Below the pieces are notes generated by a model, which saw only the letters and a list, made by a program, of their open reading frames with translations, was not told where the DNA came from and ran no database searches. Below are positions 51,901 through 60,071 of a DNA stretch of 64,000 nt, one piece after another. Location of the stretch: NCBI GenBank assembly GCA_007376205.1, contig VMFU01000003.1, positions 99,425 to 163,424 on the forward strand, written 5' to 3'. A program made the position numbers and the translations under genes. Position 1 is the stretch's first letter. Every line of letters begins with the position of its first letter. The DNA comes from Candidatus Peregrinibacteria bacterium Gr01-1014_25 (GTDB taxonomy: Bacteria; Patescibacteriota; Gracilibacteria; Peribacterales; Peribacteraceae).

Positions 51901-53915
51901 GCAAGAACGTCGGGGTTCTGCATCCATATCTGGGGCGCGACCTCCGCGCCGCCGGACGGTCCCTTCGCACCGCGGTGACGGACTGCGGCGAGCGTGACGC
52001 GATGCGCTTGGTAACGCGCCATCTGTTCCTGCAATCGCACGAGGAAGCCGATGTGTTCCGCGCCGACATTCTCGAATTTCTCGATGAGCTCTTTTTTATC
52101 CTTCACCACTTCGGGCAGCAGCGGAGCCGCGAGGTCGCGGTACGTCTGATAGGCGTTCTCGGGCGTGAGACCGTACTGCTTCCCGGTCGTCGCCACCGCG
52201 GCACTCTCGGCTGCAAACGCCTCCTGGAAGAGCTGCCGGAGCGCCGATTCCTTGAGTTTGACCTTGCGCTGCTCGGTCGAGCGTGCCAGCCACCAGTCGA
52301 TGTTCCCGAGGCGCGGATTGCGTATATCCGGGAATTTCAGGAAATCGGGAGTCTCCTTCTCCTGCATGACGCTCTTCCAATCGTCTGAACCGTCCTCGCT
52401 CGGCGCGAGGAAAATGCGGCTGCGCCGCAGTTTCTTGGCGACGTCCTTGTATCCCTTTTCCGCGAGGTAATCGGCGACGACGCCGTTCATGTACTGCAAC
52501 GCGACATGGTTGTTTCGCAGTTCCGGCGGCACCTCGTTATTCACGCGAGCGACCATCCGTTGGTATCGCGTCTGCAGCAAACCCGTCGTCGCCTGGACGA
52601 CGGCGAGCGCCTTCGTCGACGCATCGCCCGGTACCTTCAACGTTTCCCAAAGGGTGCGCTCGGCGCTGTCCATCGCCGCGGCGTTCGTTCCCTTGCCGCC
52701 GCCGAATCCGGCCTGCATTCGCGCCCTTGCGGCCCGCGCGACGGCGAGGAATTCCTCTCTGGCCGCCTGATCAACCGCGGCATCAGGTGCCAGACCATCC
52801 TGTTGGCACAGAGCTTTCGCCTCTTCGTAGTGCTGCCACATCTGGGCGTACTCCGCGAGGGCGTCCGCATACGTGTCGCAGTACGCGGCGCGCATGCGCG
52901 CCGCCTTGGCCAGCGTTCGACCCTCCGGCGTGCCGGCCTCCTCGGCCCTCTCCGCGATCTGGAGTTCGCGCAGCCCCTGCAGCCGATATGCATCGACGAG
53001 CGTGAACGTTCCCGGCTTCTCCTTCGCGCCATCGAGCTTCGCCGTCAATGCGGCGAGCTTCGTATCCGGATCGACACGCTCGGTGCGATTGACGATCAAA
53101 TCCGTGCCGACGAGCTGCGTTGCGAGGGCGCGGAGATCGCCATCGGGAATTGCGGGGAGCGCGGCCGTATCGATGCGCGGAGTTTCCAGCGCCGCCGTCG
53201 GAGGCACGTTGTGCCGCTCGGGAACGCGACCTGCAGCGACGCCGCCAAAGGCGTTCGTTCCTTCGTGCGCATCGTGCAGGCGCTGGCGGCTGGGTTTCTG
53301 CAGCCAGCGTTCGACGAGCTTCGCGCCGAAGAGCAGGCTCAACGCGCCCACCAGAACCTTGCCCGCCGTCTGGAACGGGTGCCGCACGGCATTCCCAACG
53401 GACTTCGCGGGTCTTCGCAGCGCGTTGAAAATCCACAAGCTGGTGAGCGAGAGTCCGCCAACCCCGATCCACTCCTTCATCCCCCACGGCTCCTTCGATG
53501 GGCCGCCGGTCCGATACTGGTCGTGTTGCACCTTGTTCCGGTCCAACACCATCTGGTTGATCTCCTTGCGGGCCGCGATGACGCTCGCGGTTTCACGGCG
53601 AAGCTGCTGAAGCTGCGCGTCGATCTCCGTCTTGCGTCCCTCGTCGGGGGTTGTGGAACCAAGCTCCGCGGCTTTGCCGCCGATTTCCTGTTCAAGCTCA
53701 TTCAGCGCTGCATGAATCGACACCGATGCCTGCTGCCAATGCTGCTCTGAAAGCGTTTGTGCGCTGCGCATGAGCTCGAGCGCGCGTTGCACTTGCAACG
53801 TGGCTGCGTAGCGCTCGGTTTCGGGACCCCGCACGAGTGTTCGGAGTGCCTGCGGCCCCTGCTGGATTGCGCTTGCAACGCGCTCCCGCGTCAGCGCTTC
53901 AACGGGTTGCGGCAT
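48984..53915 (-). CDS. Giant hypothetical membrane protein, 1643 aa
   Basis: No family recognised. Residues 1-130 are heptad-rich and helical. Two membrane helices lie at about 150-166 and 185-203, another near 920-940, and a hydrophobic pair near 1055-1070 and 1105-1128. Between them are long, charged, mostly helical domains, and the C-terminal 500 residues are mixed. ATG 53915 is set by TATAAT ending 10 nt upstream; thirteen upstream codons are rejected. It is the largest protein in the window. By position it could work with the VirB6-like protein at 56488 and the 58478 membrane protein, but no motif proves this. Confidence 0.7.
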   Translation of the reverse strand: MPQPVEALTRERVASAIQQGPQALRTLVRGPETERYAATLQVQRALELMRSAQTLSEQHWQQASVSIHAALNELEQEIGGKAAELGSTTPDEGRKTEIDAQLQQLRRETASVIAARKEINQMVLDRNKVQHDQYRTGGPSKEPWGMKEWIGVGGLSLTSLWIFNALRRPAKSVGNAVRHPFQTAGKVLVGALSLLFGAKLVERWLQKPSRQRLHDAHEGTNAFGGVAAGRVPERHNVPPTAALETPRIDTAALPAIPDGDLRALATQLVGTDLIVNRTERVDPDTKLAALTAKLDGAKEKPGTFTLVDAYRLQGLRELQIAERAEEAGTPEGRTLAKAARMRAAYCDTYADALAEYAQMWQHYEEAKALCQQDGLAPDAAVDQAAREEFLAVARAARARMQAGFGGGKGTNAAAMDSAERTLWETLKVPGDASTKALAVVQATTGLLQTRYQRMVARVNNEVPPELRNNHVALQYMNGVVADYLAEKGYKDVAKKLRRSRIFLAPSEDGSDDWKSVMQEKETPDFLKFPDIRNPRLGNIDWWLARSTEQRKVKLKESALRQLFQEAFAAESAAVATTGKQYGLTPENAYQTYRDLAAPLLPEVVKDKKELIEKFENVGAEHIGFLVRLQEQMARYQAHRVTLAAVRHRGAKGPSGGAEVAPQIWMQNPDVLAQAYDQFFLAQQRDGTARMQGHLAFVDQKLLPKDWRSQLEHQWNHNARNFIAWTADAIVSVETLIVPTPYLTRKASEALIGEFYELIGWPKYENGERKGQWKDRKDLTPAEKEAFDKKQKSVLDCIDTFQKDGTEKEGKSINGKSHLENMRASTELMQQMAGANAAKIQQWLSEDENLKPEDADALADVRVENIGQIEQIAQSRGVSKAVVVLRCFAQFQDDVIAYHGAYGRFLQGLHEVLGMHMRWEAAIEAFLQNQLNLGLGILTAYVGYKAAKAARRWYKNRQMKRLGRRVAALERVQVTAPTRPTVETPRTSAPSREPTKIREGGVEKPKWKERGFTLTPEAEQALAKDARATERLLKTPTKEIAMASRRANLATRVMTRVPTFALAGVGLTMDFLEYREIEKQLEHEKNPEIRSILESKKDAVKLHGGGQLLALTLGVGPGLIASGILLVGKEFADQMYEDAIKWSQEAGDFFRTMQPHEILAELGKSDMPNFATWVVTPDENMEGARRNRHGNLARAYFTHMAPLHVPMTVPLEQATPQEQKEYRERVARFVMDAMINYGTYRNIQDAMLHAECICVARLCKEKGIAMMVNARGSDGSPVPIDLTAYAIGGEKGLTQERAKKGVPSGVQNNGIYLYRRFKENEQLALIELQAGEFSSDLTPKTSKDALSLRATMTPTIYARLTEGFDTMLQETRAKLKADREDADVEIAKRLIGIGMSTLKIVEGKQKQKALLRHYSIERAEGIIARKVHGALIFQTERLIALMEMGQLTEDAYRKARGAIWEAIWLPVGVSGKSYMKLCDAGGSGTDMPLDMQEISKEAATWSPGSRYLIFRYFSGQELPSGMQESDMRWMAGTLASMVENGRCMGYPFPMVEWFERALARPEYAALHKVYDEVLDRELPFRRREKNGMHLHDVMESAIPLFGMKKIRATVLALETVNNNTPEPSAQPYRGGSGTLPGGAQGSVG

Positions 53916-53925
53916 AAATCCAGGA

Positions 53926-53931
53926 ATTATA
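53926..53931 (-). promoter_or_regulatory. -10 TATAAT of the giant gene
   Basis: Perfect TATAAT on the minus strand ends 10 nt before ATG 53915; no Shine-Dalgarno between. The 107-bp gap to the csaB-like gene holds nothing else. Confidence 0.55.
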
Positions 53932-54022
53932 CCGCAAATCGGCAATTCTAGCAACAGAACGCGCCGCTGTCATCCCTTTGCAGCACTACGGATGTCATGA
54001 TTGATGCGCGAGAGGGAAATCT

Positions 54023-55039
54023 TCATCCCTTCAATGCCTGTCGGAGCGCCTCTTCTCCAATCTGAACAAGCGCACCCAGATCTTGCGGTCGGTCTCGCTG
54101 CAGCGCTGCAACCGCGGCAAGTTTGTCCCCTTCTCCCTGGGCGACAGTTTCAAAGGGAACGCCGCAGGCGAGCGCGGCGATGGCGCCGTGGTAGCGCTGC
54201 GTCAGGACGAAGTGGCCATCCGTAAGGCCTGTGTGTAATTCCTCCACCGTCCGCACAGGCATGATCTGCAAACGGGAAATCGCTGCCTGCAGCGAGACGG
54301 CAATTGCCTTTTCCGACGGGTCATCCGGCTGGAAAAGGAGAGCGCGCACGGGCTCATCACTCCGTTCAGCTGCGAGCTGCACCGCGCGGTGGAGGAAGGA
54401 TGCGGGAGAATTGGCACGGGGAATAATAATGTTCACATTTTTTGTTCTTTCTTCATGTTTTTGCTCATACAAAAGAGCAAAAACAGGATCGAAAGTTTGT
54501 ATAACTTCTGTATGCAAACTCCATGATGCCATGCGTTTGGCAGAGGCGTTGTCCCGGACCGAGATGAATCGCGCATGCCGCACAACACTCCTGGCGATTG
54601 CCCGTCCCACGACAGTCCGGAACGGGCCGATCCCCTGAAAAGCCAGCATATAGGGAATTCCGAATAGCCGGCAGGCAAGCACATGCATTCCCCACAGGAT
54701 GCATGCACGCACCGATTCAACGTCCGTCAGCAGCGTCCCACCGCCGAATACAACGGCGTCGCTGTGCCGCAATGCGCGCACGGTGCTCCACCATGGCATA
54801 GAGAAGAGTGATCGAAGACCAAAGGGCAAGCGCGGCACTTCCCGCTTCCCGCTTGCCCCTCGAAGCCTTGGCGAAGTGGGGCTTCCCGCTTGCCCCTCGA
54901 AGCCTTGGCGAAGTGGGGCTGCCCACGTATTCGTCACTACCGTCCACTCCACATCCGCAAACCGCTGCAGGAAGTACTCCCGCAGCGCTTCATCGCCGAC
55001 GTTGCCCACACCGTAATTGCCAATGAGAAGAGCACGCAT
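54023..55039 (-). CDS. CsaB-like polysaccharide pyruvyl transferase
   Basis: A 338-aa protein. N-terminal GNYGVGNVGDEALREYFLQ, VFGGGTLLTDVES, ISVRDNASAKRMAS and the C-terminal TQRYHGAIAALACGVPF are the family motifs. CsaB-type enzymes add ketal-linked pyruvate to envelope glycans, often to anchor S-layer proteins. The loop after VVTNTWAAPL is expanded by repeat DNA (54837-54917), which encodes a duplicated Ser/Gly/Arg-rich segment. ATG 55039 follows TACGCT (55046-55051) by 6 nt. Confidence 0.88.
   Translation of the reverse strand: MRALLIGNYGVGNVGDEALREYFLQRFADVEWTVVTNTWAAPLRQGFEGQAGSPTSPRLRGASGKREVPRLPFGLRSLFSMPWWSTVRALRHSDAVVFGGGTLLTDVESVRACILWGMHVLACRLFGIPYMLAFQGIGPFRTVVGRAIARSVVRHARFISVRDNASAKRMASWSLHTEVIQTFDPVFALLYEQKHEERTKNVNIIIPRANSPASFLHRAVQLAAERSDEPVRALLFQPDDPSEKAIAVSLQAAISRLQIMPVRTVEELHTGLTDGHFVLTQRYHGAIAALACGVPFETVAQGEGDKLAAVAALQRDRPQDLGALVQIGEEALRQALKG
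54837..54917 (-). repeat. 37-bp tandem duplication with GCTTCCC units in the csaB-like gene
   Basis: Two identical 37-bp units (54844-54880, 54881-54917) start with GCTTCCC heptamers and contain CGAAGCCTTGGCG. Inserted in frame in a loop after residue 45. Confidence 0.9.
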
Positions 55040-55050
55040 GCGGTAAGCGT

Positions 55051-55078
55051 ACAGCGGGCAGCGGACAGCGGACAGCCG
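55051..55078 (-). repeat. Heptamer array ACAGCGG
   Basis: Four units (ACAGCGG, GCAGCGG, ACAGCGG, ACAGCCG) directly upstream of the csaB-like -10 element; reverse-complement family of 62536-62591. Confidence 0.8.
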
Positions 55079-55082
55079 TGTC

Positions 55083-55517
55083 CTATTCCTTGGTCTCCTT
55101 GACCTCCTCGGTCTCCTCGGTTTTCTTCTCCACTGGCGCCACCGCCATCGCGAATTCTCCCGCTTCGGTGAACCGCTCGTTCAGGCGCACCGACTTGCCG
55201 CTGCGCCGGCGGAGGAAGTTCAGTTTGGCGCGGCGCACCCTGGCGACCTTCTTCACCTCGACTTTGGCGATCAGCGGGGAATGGACGGCGAAGACCTTCT
55301 CGACGCCAATGCCCGAAATAACACGGCGCACCGTGAAGGACCGATCCGTGGGAACGTGCCCCTTATGTGTGCCGATGATGAGCCCCTCGAACACCTGGAT
55401 GCGCTCCTTGCCGCCTTCCTGAATGCGCTCGTGAACGCGCACAGTGTACCCGGGCTTCAGTTCGGGAAGACCACGGACGTACTTCTTCGCCTGCGTGTGG
55501 AGGACGACTGACGGCAT
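55083..55517 (-). CDS. rplS: 50S ribosomal protein L19
   Basis: A 144-aa protein: PGYTVRVHERIQEGGKERIQVFEGLIIG, SFTVRRVISGIGVEKVFAVHSPLI and RRAKLNFLRRRSGKSVRL are canonical. L19 sits at the subunit interface. The last 16 residues (KKTEETEEVKETKE) are a Lys/Glu/Thr tail coded by a 9-bp-unit array, absent from ordinary L19 and probably flexible. ATG 55517 is the conserved start. Confidence 0.96.
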   Translation of the reverse strand: MPSVVLHTQAKKYVRGLPELKPGYTVRVHERIQEGGKERIQVFEGLIIGTHKGHVPTDRSFTVRRVISGIGVEKVFAVHSPLIAKVEVKKVARVRRAKLNFLRRRSGKSVRLNERFTEAGEFAMAVAPVEKKTEETEEVKETKE

Positions 55518-55548
55518 CGGAAAAGTGCAGGGAGGGTACAGGGCAAAA

Positions 55549-55629
55549 GGAACCAAAGCAAGCCAATGAAGCCAGGAAAACCTTTCGTTCTCCTCCGTTG
55601 CCTTGGTTACTTTGGTTTCTTCGGCTACC
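55549..55629. repeat. Inverted 9-bp-unit arrays
   Basis: Three to four GAAxCCAAA-type units (55549-55584) face five TTGGTTxCT-type units (55585-55629). They fill the gap between rplS and the 55629 gene and can pair. Confidence 0.7.
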
Positions 55630-56222
55630 TATTTTTTACCCATCGCCTCTTCAATCTCCTTCTGCAGCAGGTTCACGACGAGCAGGTGGCGCGGGTCATT
55701 GAGGATCTCCACGACGAACCGGTCCCGCAGGCTCACGCGGTAAAGGAAGTCCGGCTCGGAAAAGATGGAGTACTTGATGTTCTTGAACGCGGGATCCTGG
55801 GCCAGAAGTGCCTGGAGCACTTCGCGGCGCACGTCACCGACGACGAGCAGGTCAACCTTGCTCTCCGTGCCGCACAGGCTGCCGGCAAGGAGGAGAAGCT
55901 TCACATTCGGAAGCGCCCGGAGGCTTGCGACAAGCGGGCTTTCTCCTTGGACCACTTTCGCGAAGAGACTGCGCAAGTCCTGATACAGGATGAATTCCGT
56001 GTCGACGTGGTAGTACTTCTTGCGGTTGCGGTGCCGCGCGCGCACCAGGCCGATGCGGCGCAGGTTCTCCAGTTCGCGGCGAATGGAGTTGATCTGCTCA
56101 TTGAGAAGGCGCGTCAGTTCGCGGATGAAGTACTCCCGCTCGGGATGGAGCAGAAATGTGGAGAGAAGCTTCACACGCGTCTGTGAACTGAAAAGCGCTT
56201 TGAGGACTGCTGCGGAAGACAT
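55629..56222 (-). CDS. Winged-helix regulator with nucleotidyltransferase-like domain
   Basis: A 197-aa protein. Residues about 8-75 form a winged helix (SQTRVKLLSTFLLHPEREYFIRELTRLLNEQINSIRRELENL). The C-terminal part (LLLLAGSLCGTESKVDLLVVGDV) resembles a nucleotidyltransferase fold, but the catalytic G-S/D-x-D pair is incomplete (GSLCG then DLLVV). This architecture is common in CPR genomes and is thought to be regulatory. ATG 56222 is used; ATG 56243 is possible. TATAAT (56267-56272, minus strand) and an overlapping palindromic region upstream suggest autoregulation. Confidence 0.75.
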   Translation of the reverse strand: MSSAAVLKALFSSQTRVKLLSTFLLHPEREYFIRELTRLLNEQINSIRRELENLRRIGLVRARHRNRKKYYHVDTEFILYQDLRSLFAKVVQGESPLVASLRALPNVKLLLLAGSLCGTESKVDLLVVGDVRREVLQALLAQDPAFKNIKYSIFSEPDFLYRVSLRDRFVVEILNDPRHLLVVNLLQKEIEEAMGKK

Positions 56223-56487
56223 GTGTACACAAACAGTACTCATGAACACACCCCAAGTGCAAGAAAATTATACATATTACTGAATATCTTTTTTGATCAC
56301 GTTTTTTGGCTTATTATAAACATAATTTAGTCTTCATTCGCATTACTACATGTAAGTATTGAGTATAAAATATACTCACATAAATTCCCGTTTTATGGTG
56401 TGACGCTATCCATGGCTTCCCCATGCCATCCGTTATAGGTGACCGTTGATCTTGGCCCCCTCTCCAAAGTGTGGTACACTACTTTGA
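56223..56487. promoter_or_regulatory. AT-rich divergent regulatory region with palindrome
   Basis: 265 bp of unusually AT-rich DNA between divergent genes. A perfect palindrome TGAGTATA-AAA-TATACTCA lies at 56360-56378, TACATGTA at 56348-56355, and a looser GTGTAC/GTACTC pair at 56222-56241 by the regulator start. TATAAT at 56267-56272 points left, and TACACT at 56475-56480 right. Confidence 0.65.
56475..56480 (+). promoter_or_regulatory. -10 TACACT of the VirB6-like gene
   Basis: Preceded by TGG and ending 7 nt before ATG 56488, giving a leaderless mRNA if used. Confidence 0.5.
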
Positions 56488-58404
56488 ATGCACAAACAGC
56501 ACTTCAGGCGTCTTGGTGGGCTTTCCTGCTCCATCCTCCTGGGATGGGGGCTTGTCGCGCTTCCGATCGCCTACGCACAGGGACAGCCGCAGCTGGGGGA
56601 GGCACTGGTGAGCAACATCAACGTCATGATGGGCTGGCTGACGACCGTACTGAACCTGGCCACGTTCGTGTGCTTTGCCCTGTTGAACTTCCTCCTGGAT
56701 CCGACCTTCTTCCTGGACCTTGGAGGCATCATCCTCAATAACGGCGGCACATCGCTGGAGACCATGCTCAACGAAATCTGGCAGTTGGCGCGCGATTTGG
56801 TGAACCTCTTCTTCGCTCTCGCTCTCATCGGCGTGGCGATTTACACCACCGTCACGGCAAACAAGGAGGTCATTCACCAGCATGCGGCGAAGTTCGTCAT
56901 GGCCGTCGTGCTCGTGAATTTCTCCTGGTTCATTCCGCGCGTCATCCTGGACGTCAGCAATATTCTCACGAGCACGGTCTACGGCATTCCGTCTCTCATT
57001 CTGGACAGCGAGAGCAACCCCACCGGCGCGTGTAAGCAAATCCTGTCCGAACCGGCACCGTCCAATCTCGCATGCAAATCCGTGGGGAACAGCATGCTGG
57101 AATGCAATTGCACGACCATCACGGATATCCGCTTCCTGCCAACGACGAAAGAAATTCGTGAGCTAGCCGGACAGGGATACAACTGCGAGCTGCGATTCCT
57201 GTGCTACAGCGAGGCCGTGCTGGATATGAGCACGGTGACGGGACACTCCGTCATGCTGAACGGTCTCATCGTCAACTTCGCGCGCCTCAAGAGCTTTGCG
57301 ACGACCGCGCCCATGCTCGATGTCACGTGGAAGTTGGAGATGCAGACGATACGGCAGGCCCTCATCCTGCTCATCCAAGTGGCGATGTTCTTCCCACTCG
57401 CAGCGATGACAGCGGCGTTCTTCCTGCGCATTCCCATCTTGTGGCTCACGATCTCCTTCATGCCGTTCGTCTTCGTGGGATGGGTCCTGGATGACAAATT
57501 CACGCAGGGATATCCGAAGAAAATCATGGACACGTTCATCAAGGCAGCGCTCATGCCCGCCGTGGTGGCCCTGCCGCTCGCCATCGGATTCATTCTTATC
57601 AACGCCGGCCAGCAAATCGCAACGGCGCAGGTGCTCAACCCGCTCGTCGGACAATTCATGAATATCAACTTCCGCCTCATCGAAGGCGTCAGCAGCCTGT
57701 GGCAGATTGCCTGGCTCCTGATGAGCCTGATGGTGATGTACACCGGCGTTTTCGCCGCGTTGCGCGTCGTGCAATTCGATCAGGAACTGGGCGGAGAATT
57801 CATGGGCCGCACGGTGCAGCGCATCCAGGACATGGGTCGGTTCGTCCTGCCGCAGGTCGCAAAAATCCCGCTCTCATTGCCGATCATTCCGGGCGCCGGC
57901 GCCGGCGGAGGGAAAGGCAGCGCCGCCGATGCGATCGGCAAAGTCGCGCCGGGTATCGCCGATCGTCTTCGTCCGCGGTTGCCGGGATTCCAACCGCAGA
58001 CTCCTCCTGGCGGTGGTGGATTGAGTCCGGCGCAATTGCAGCAGGCTGCTGCAGCCGCGGCTGCGGCGAACAGGCCCGGCGCTACGGTGAGTCCGCAGCA
58101 GCTGCGCGACGCGGTGCGCCTCGCCGGCAGCGGCAGCGACGGCGACCTGCGCCGTCTGCAGCAGACGCTCAATCAACTCAATCCCAATCTGCACGCCGAA
58201 CGCATGTCCCGCGAGCAGGTCGTCACCGCGCTCCGGCACATCGAGAGCGGAGCGCACGGCAACCGCATCCGCGTCGACATCGAGACGCACGCGCCGGGCA
58301 TTTCCGGCGCCGCGGCTCGGCCCGCTCCCGCAAATCAACCTGCACCGAATCCGCCGGCAAACCCGGGTGGTGGCGCTCCTCCCGCACCCAATCCTGCTGT
58401 CTAA
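56488..58404 (+). CDS. VirB6/TrbL-like secretion membrane protein
   Basis: A 638-aa protein. A signal-like start (about 10-33) and seven or eight hydrophobic helices occupy residues 1 to about 440, including long loops with six cysteines around 176-230 (CKQILSEPAPSNLACK, LECNC, NCELRFLC). The C-terminal 190 residues are Gly/Pro/Ala/Gln-rich and lack predicted structure apart from one helix. VirB6/TrbL proteins form the inner-membrane channel of type IV secretion; CPR genomes keep relatives without a full conjugation set. No VirB4 or VirD4 is visible here. Divergent from the regulator at 55629. Confidence 0.75.
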   Translation: MHKQHFRRLGGLSCSILLGWGLVALPIAYAQGQPQLGEALVSNINVMMGWLTTVLNLATFVCFALLNFLLDPTFFLDLGGIILNNGGTSLETMLNEIWQLARDLVNLFFALALIGVAIYTTVTANKEVIHQHAAKFVMAVVLVNFSWFIPRVILDVSNILTSTVYGIPSLILDSESNPTGACKQILSEPAPSNLACKSVGNSMLECNCTTITDIRFLPTTKEIRELAGQGYNCELRFLCYSEAVLDMSTVTGHSVMLNGLIVNFARLKSFATTAPMLDVTWKLEMQTIRQALILLIQVAMFFPLAAMTAAFFLRIPILWLTISFMPFVFVGWVLDDKFTQGYPKKIMDTFIKAALMPAVVALPLAIGFILINAGQQIATAQVLNPLVGQFMNINFRLIEGVSSLWQIAWLLMSLMVMYTGVFAALRVVQFDQELGGEFMGRTVQRIQDMGRFVLPQVAKIPLSLPIIPGAGAGGGKGSAADAIGKVAPGIADRLRPRLPGFQPQTPPGGGGLSPAQLQQAAAAAAAANRPGATVSPQQLRDAVRLAGSGSDGDLRRLQQTLNQLNPNLHAERMSREQVVTALRHIESGAHGNRIRVDIETHAPGISGAAARPAPANQPAPNPPANPGGGAPPAPNPAV

Positions 58405-58413
58405 TTCCCGAAT

Positions 58414-58462
58414 TTCTCCGTCTTCTGTCTTCTGTCTTCAGTCTTCCATCTTCCGTCCATAG
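58414..58462 (+). repeat. Heptamer array TCTTCTG
   Basis: Seven units (TTCTCCG, TCTTCTG x2, TCTTCAG, TCTTCCA, TCTTCCG, TCCATAG) fill the gap between the VirB6-like gene and 58478. Confidence 0.87.
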
Positions 58463-58477
58463 TCCTCAAGCCGACCC

Positions 58478-59593
58478 ATGCCCGACTTCGAGTCCCTTCC
58501 CATCGGCCCCTCACCCATCGAGCAGTTCCCGGACCCCTACCAGCAACTCCTGCAACATGAGCCGCAGCCGCGTCCCGAGCAGCTCGACCCGATGCTCGCG
58601 GTGCAGCGTATCAACGACGGCCAGGGGCAGGAACGTATCCAGCAGTACTACGGCAAAGAGACGCTGGGTCGGATCAACCGCGCATCGACGTTCTTCGAAG
58701 GCGCCGGCCTGGAAGACCAGGTGGACGCGCTCGATTTCCCCGATACCCTCGGCGAGGAGGTTTCAAAGATTGCGTCGCGCTTGGGAGAACACGGCCCGGA
58801 CGAGATCGGTGGGCAGCCGAATCGCGACGCCGTGTACCTGAAGCAGTTCGGCCGCGGGGAGTTCACGGGCTACACGGTGAACACGCGGAAGTTGAGCAAG
58901 GATATGGAGTTCCTGCGGAATTTGCGGGGGATCTCCACGCCGCAGCAGGTCATGTACATCGACCGTCTCGGGCAATCGCTCCAGGGCTACGGTTGGTACA
59001 TCGATCCGCACGCGATGGCGATGCAACAGCTCAATGAAGCACATAGCAACAGCCCCACGACGCGAGCGGCGGGCAAAGGCCTGCGCATGGTCGGCATTCT
59101 CGCCGGTGGGACGCTGGCAATTCTGAACGGCGTCATCAGCTACAAATCGAACACGGCGTCGATTACGCCATTCCTGTATGCAGCTCTGGCGCTCTTTTCG
59201 CTCGATCCCACGATTCTCGACGGCAAGGCGAAGCACACCGTCCAGCAGGCGACGCGGGCGATCGACACGCTCCGGCGGGACGACCTGATCCGGCAGCCCG
59301 GGATCGCGGGCGTCGCGGAGAACGTGATGCACGACGGCGTGGACAACGGCTTCCTGCGGATCCTGCGCGCGAATAAGCAGCTGACCAAGGAGCAGCGCGA
59401 GCAGTTCAACGACGGATTCAACAACATCGTGCCGGAGAATGCATCGCCCGCGCTGCGAAACGCTCTGCTCGCCTCACAGAACAACAGGCATCTGGCCGAG
59501 ACACTCAACACATTGCGCGGCGTTCGCGATCCCGACGCGCAGGACCTGGTGCAGGCGTACCTGCAGAACGAAGCATGGAGATTGGGGGTGTAA
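58478..59593 (+). CDS. Hypothetical membrane protein, 371 aa
   Basis: No family recognised. A proline/glutamine-rich N-terminus (about 1-40) is followed by a soluble helical region and a hydrophobic pair at about 204-222 and 228-246 (MVGILAGGTLAILNGVIS; TPFLYAALALFSLDP). The C-terminal 120 residues are charged and helical. Order, spacing and shared membrane character tie it to the VirB6-like gene upstream; only a heptamer array separates them. No cysteine or catalytic motif stands out. Confidence 0.65.
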   Translation: MPDFESLPIGPSPIEQFPDPYQQLLQHEPQPRPEQLDPMLAVQRINDGQGQERIQQYYGKETLGRINRASTFFEGAGLEDQVDALDFPDTLGEEVSKIASRLGEHGPDEIGGQPNRDAVYLKQFGRGEFTGYTVNTRKLSKDMEFLRNLRGISTPQQVMYIDRLGQSLQGYGWYIDPHAMAMQQLNEAHSNSPTTRAAGKGLRMVGILAGGTLAILNGVISYKSNTASITPFLYAALALFSLDPTILDGKAKHTVQQATRAIDTLRRDDLIRQPGIAGVAENVMHDGVDNGFLRILRANKQLTKEQREQFNDGFNNIVPENASPALRNALLASQNNRHLAETLNTLRGVRDPDAQDLVQAYLQNEAWRLGV

Positions 59594-59605
59594 TTCAGCA
59601 TTTTG

Positions 59606-60068
59606 TAGCGGTGCGTTGCCTTTGCCTTTCTTTGACAGCAGATTTCAACATCTTTCCTGTCCTTTCTTTCCGGCGAAAGAAAGGACAACAAAGAACGCCG
59701 TCGCGACCAATGACCCCTCCTCTCGCCCTGTGTGCTCGCCGACTCTCCTGCGCGGTAGCTCGGAGAGATCGGCTCGCAGGAACATGATGAAGAACAGGGC
59801 TTCCCCTTTCACCCCCCGTGGTCGCGACCCTCCGGGCCTTTGTGAGTGTTCTTGTTTTGTTTGGGAGAACTGCGCGACGGCGGGGAGAGTTTCGTGGAGG
59901 GGTCCGCCGCCACGGGGGGTGAAGGGGTAGCGCCGCCCCCATCCGTCGAGGAGCCGGACGGGAAGCCCTGGACCGTCCGGCGACGAGACACGGCGCGGTA
60001 TGGAGGAGGAATTGGCGGCGGTGCACTTTCTTTGTCGTCCTTTCTTTGTTGCGGGGAGACAAAGAAAG
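59606..60068. other. Non-coding element with nested inverted repeats
   Basis: About 460 bp without a supported gene between 58478 and infB. It contains the perfect hairpin GTCCTTTCTTTC-CGGC-GAAAGAAAGGAC (59659-59686), the pair CCCCTTTCACCCCCCGTGG (59803-59821) and CCACGGGGGGTGAAGGGG (59910-59927), and CTTTCTTTGTC/GACAAAGAAAG (60026-60036, 60058-60068). CTTTCTTTG blocks at both ends recall the repeat at 9552-9610. The last hairpin may also terminate infB. Confidence 0.6.
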
Positions 60069-60071
60069 CCA

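Noticed and set aside
50670..52388. 572-codon plus-strand frame
   Set aside because: Antisense to the giant gene; Leu/Arg-rich shadow without promoter or domain.
56223..56487. Replication origin in the AT-rich region
   Set aside because: No TTATCCACA-like DnaA boxes, and no dnaA or dnaN nearby.
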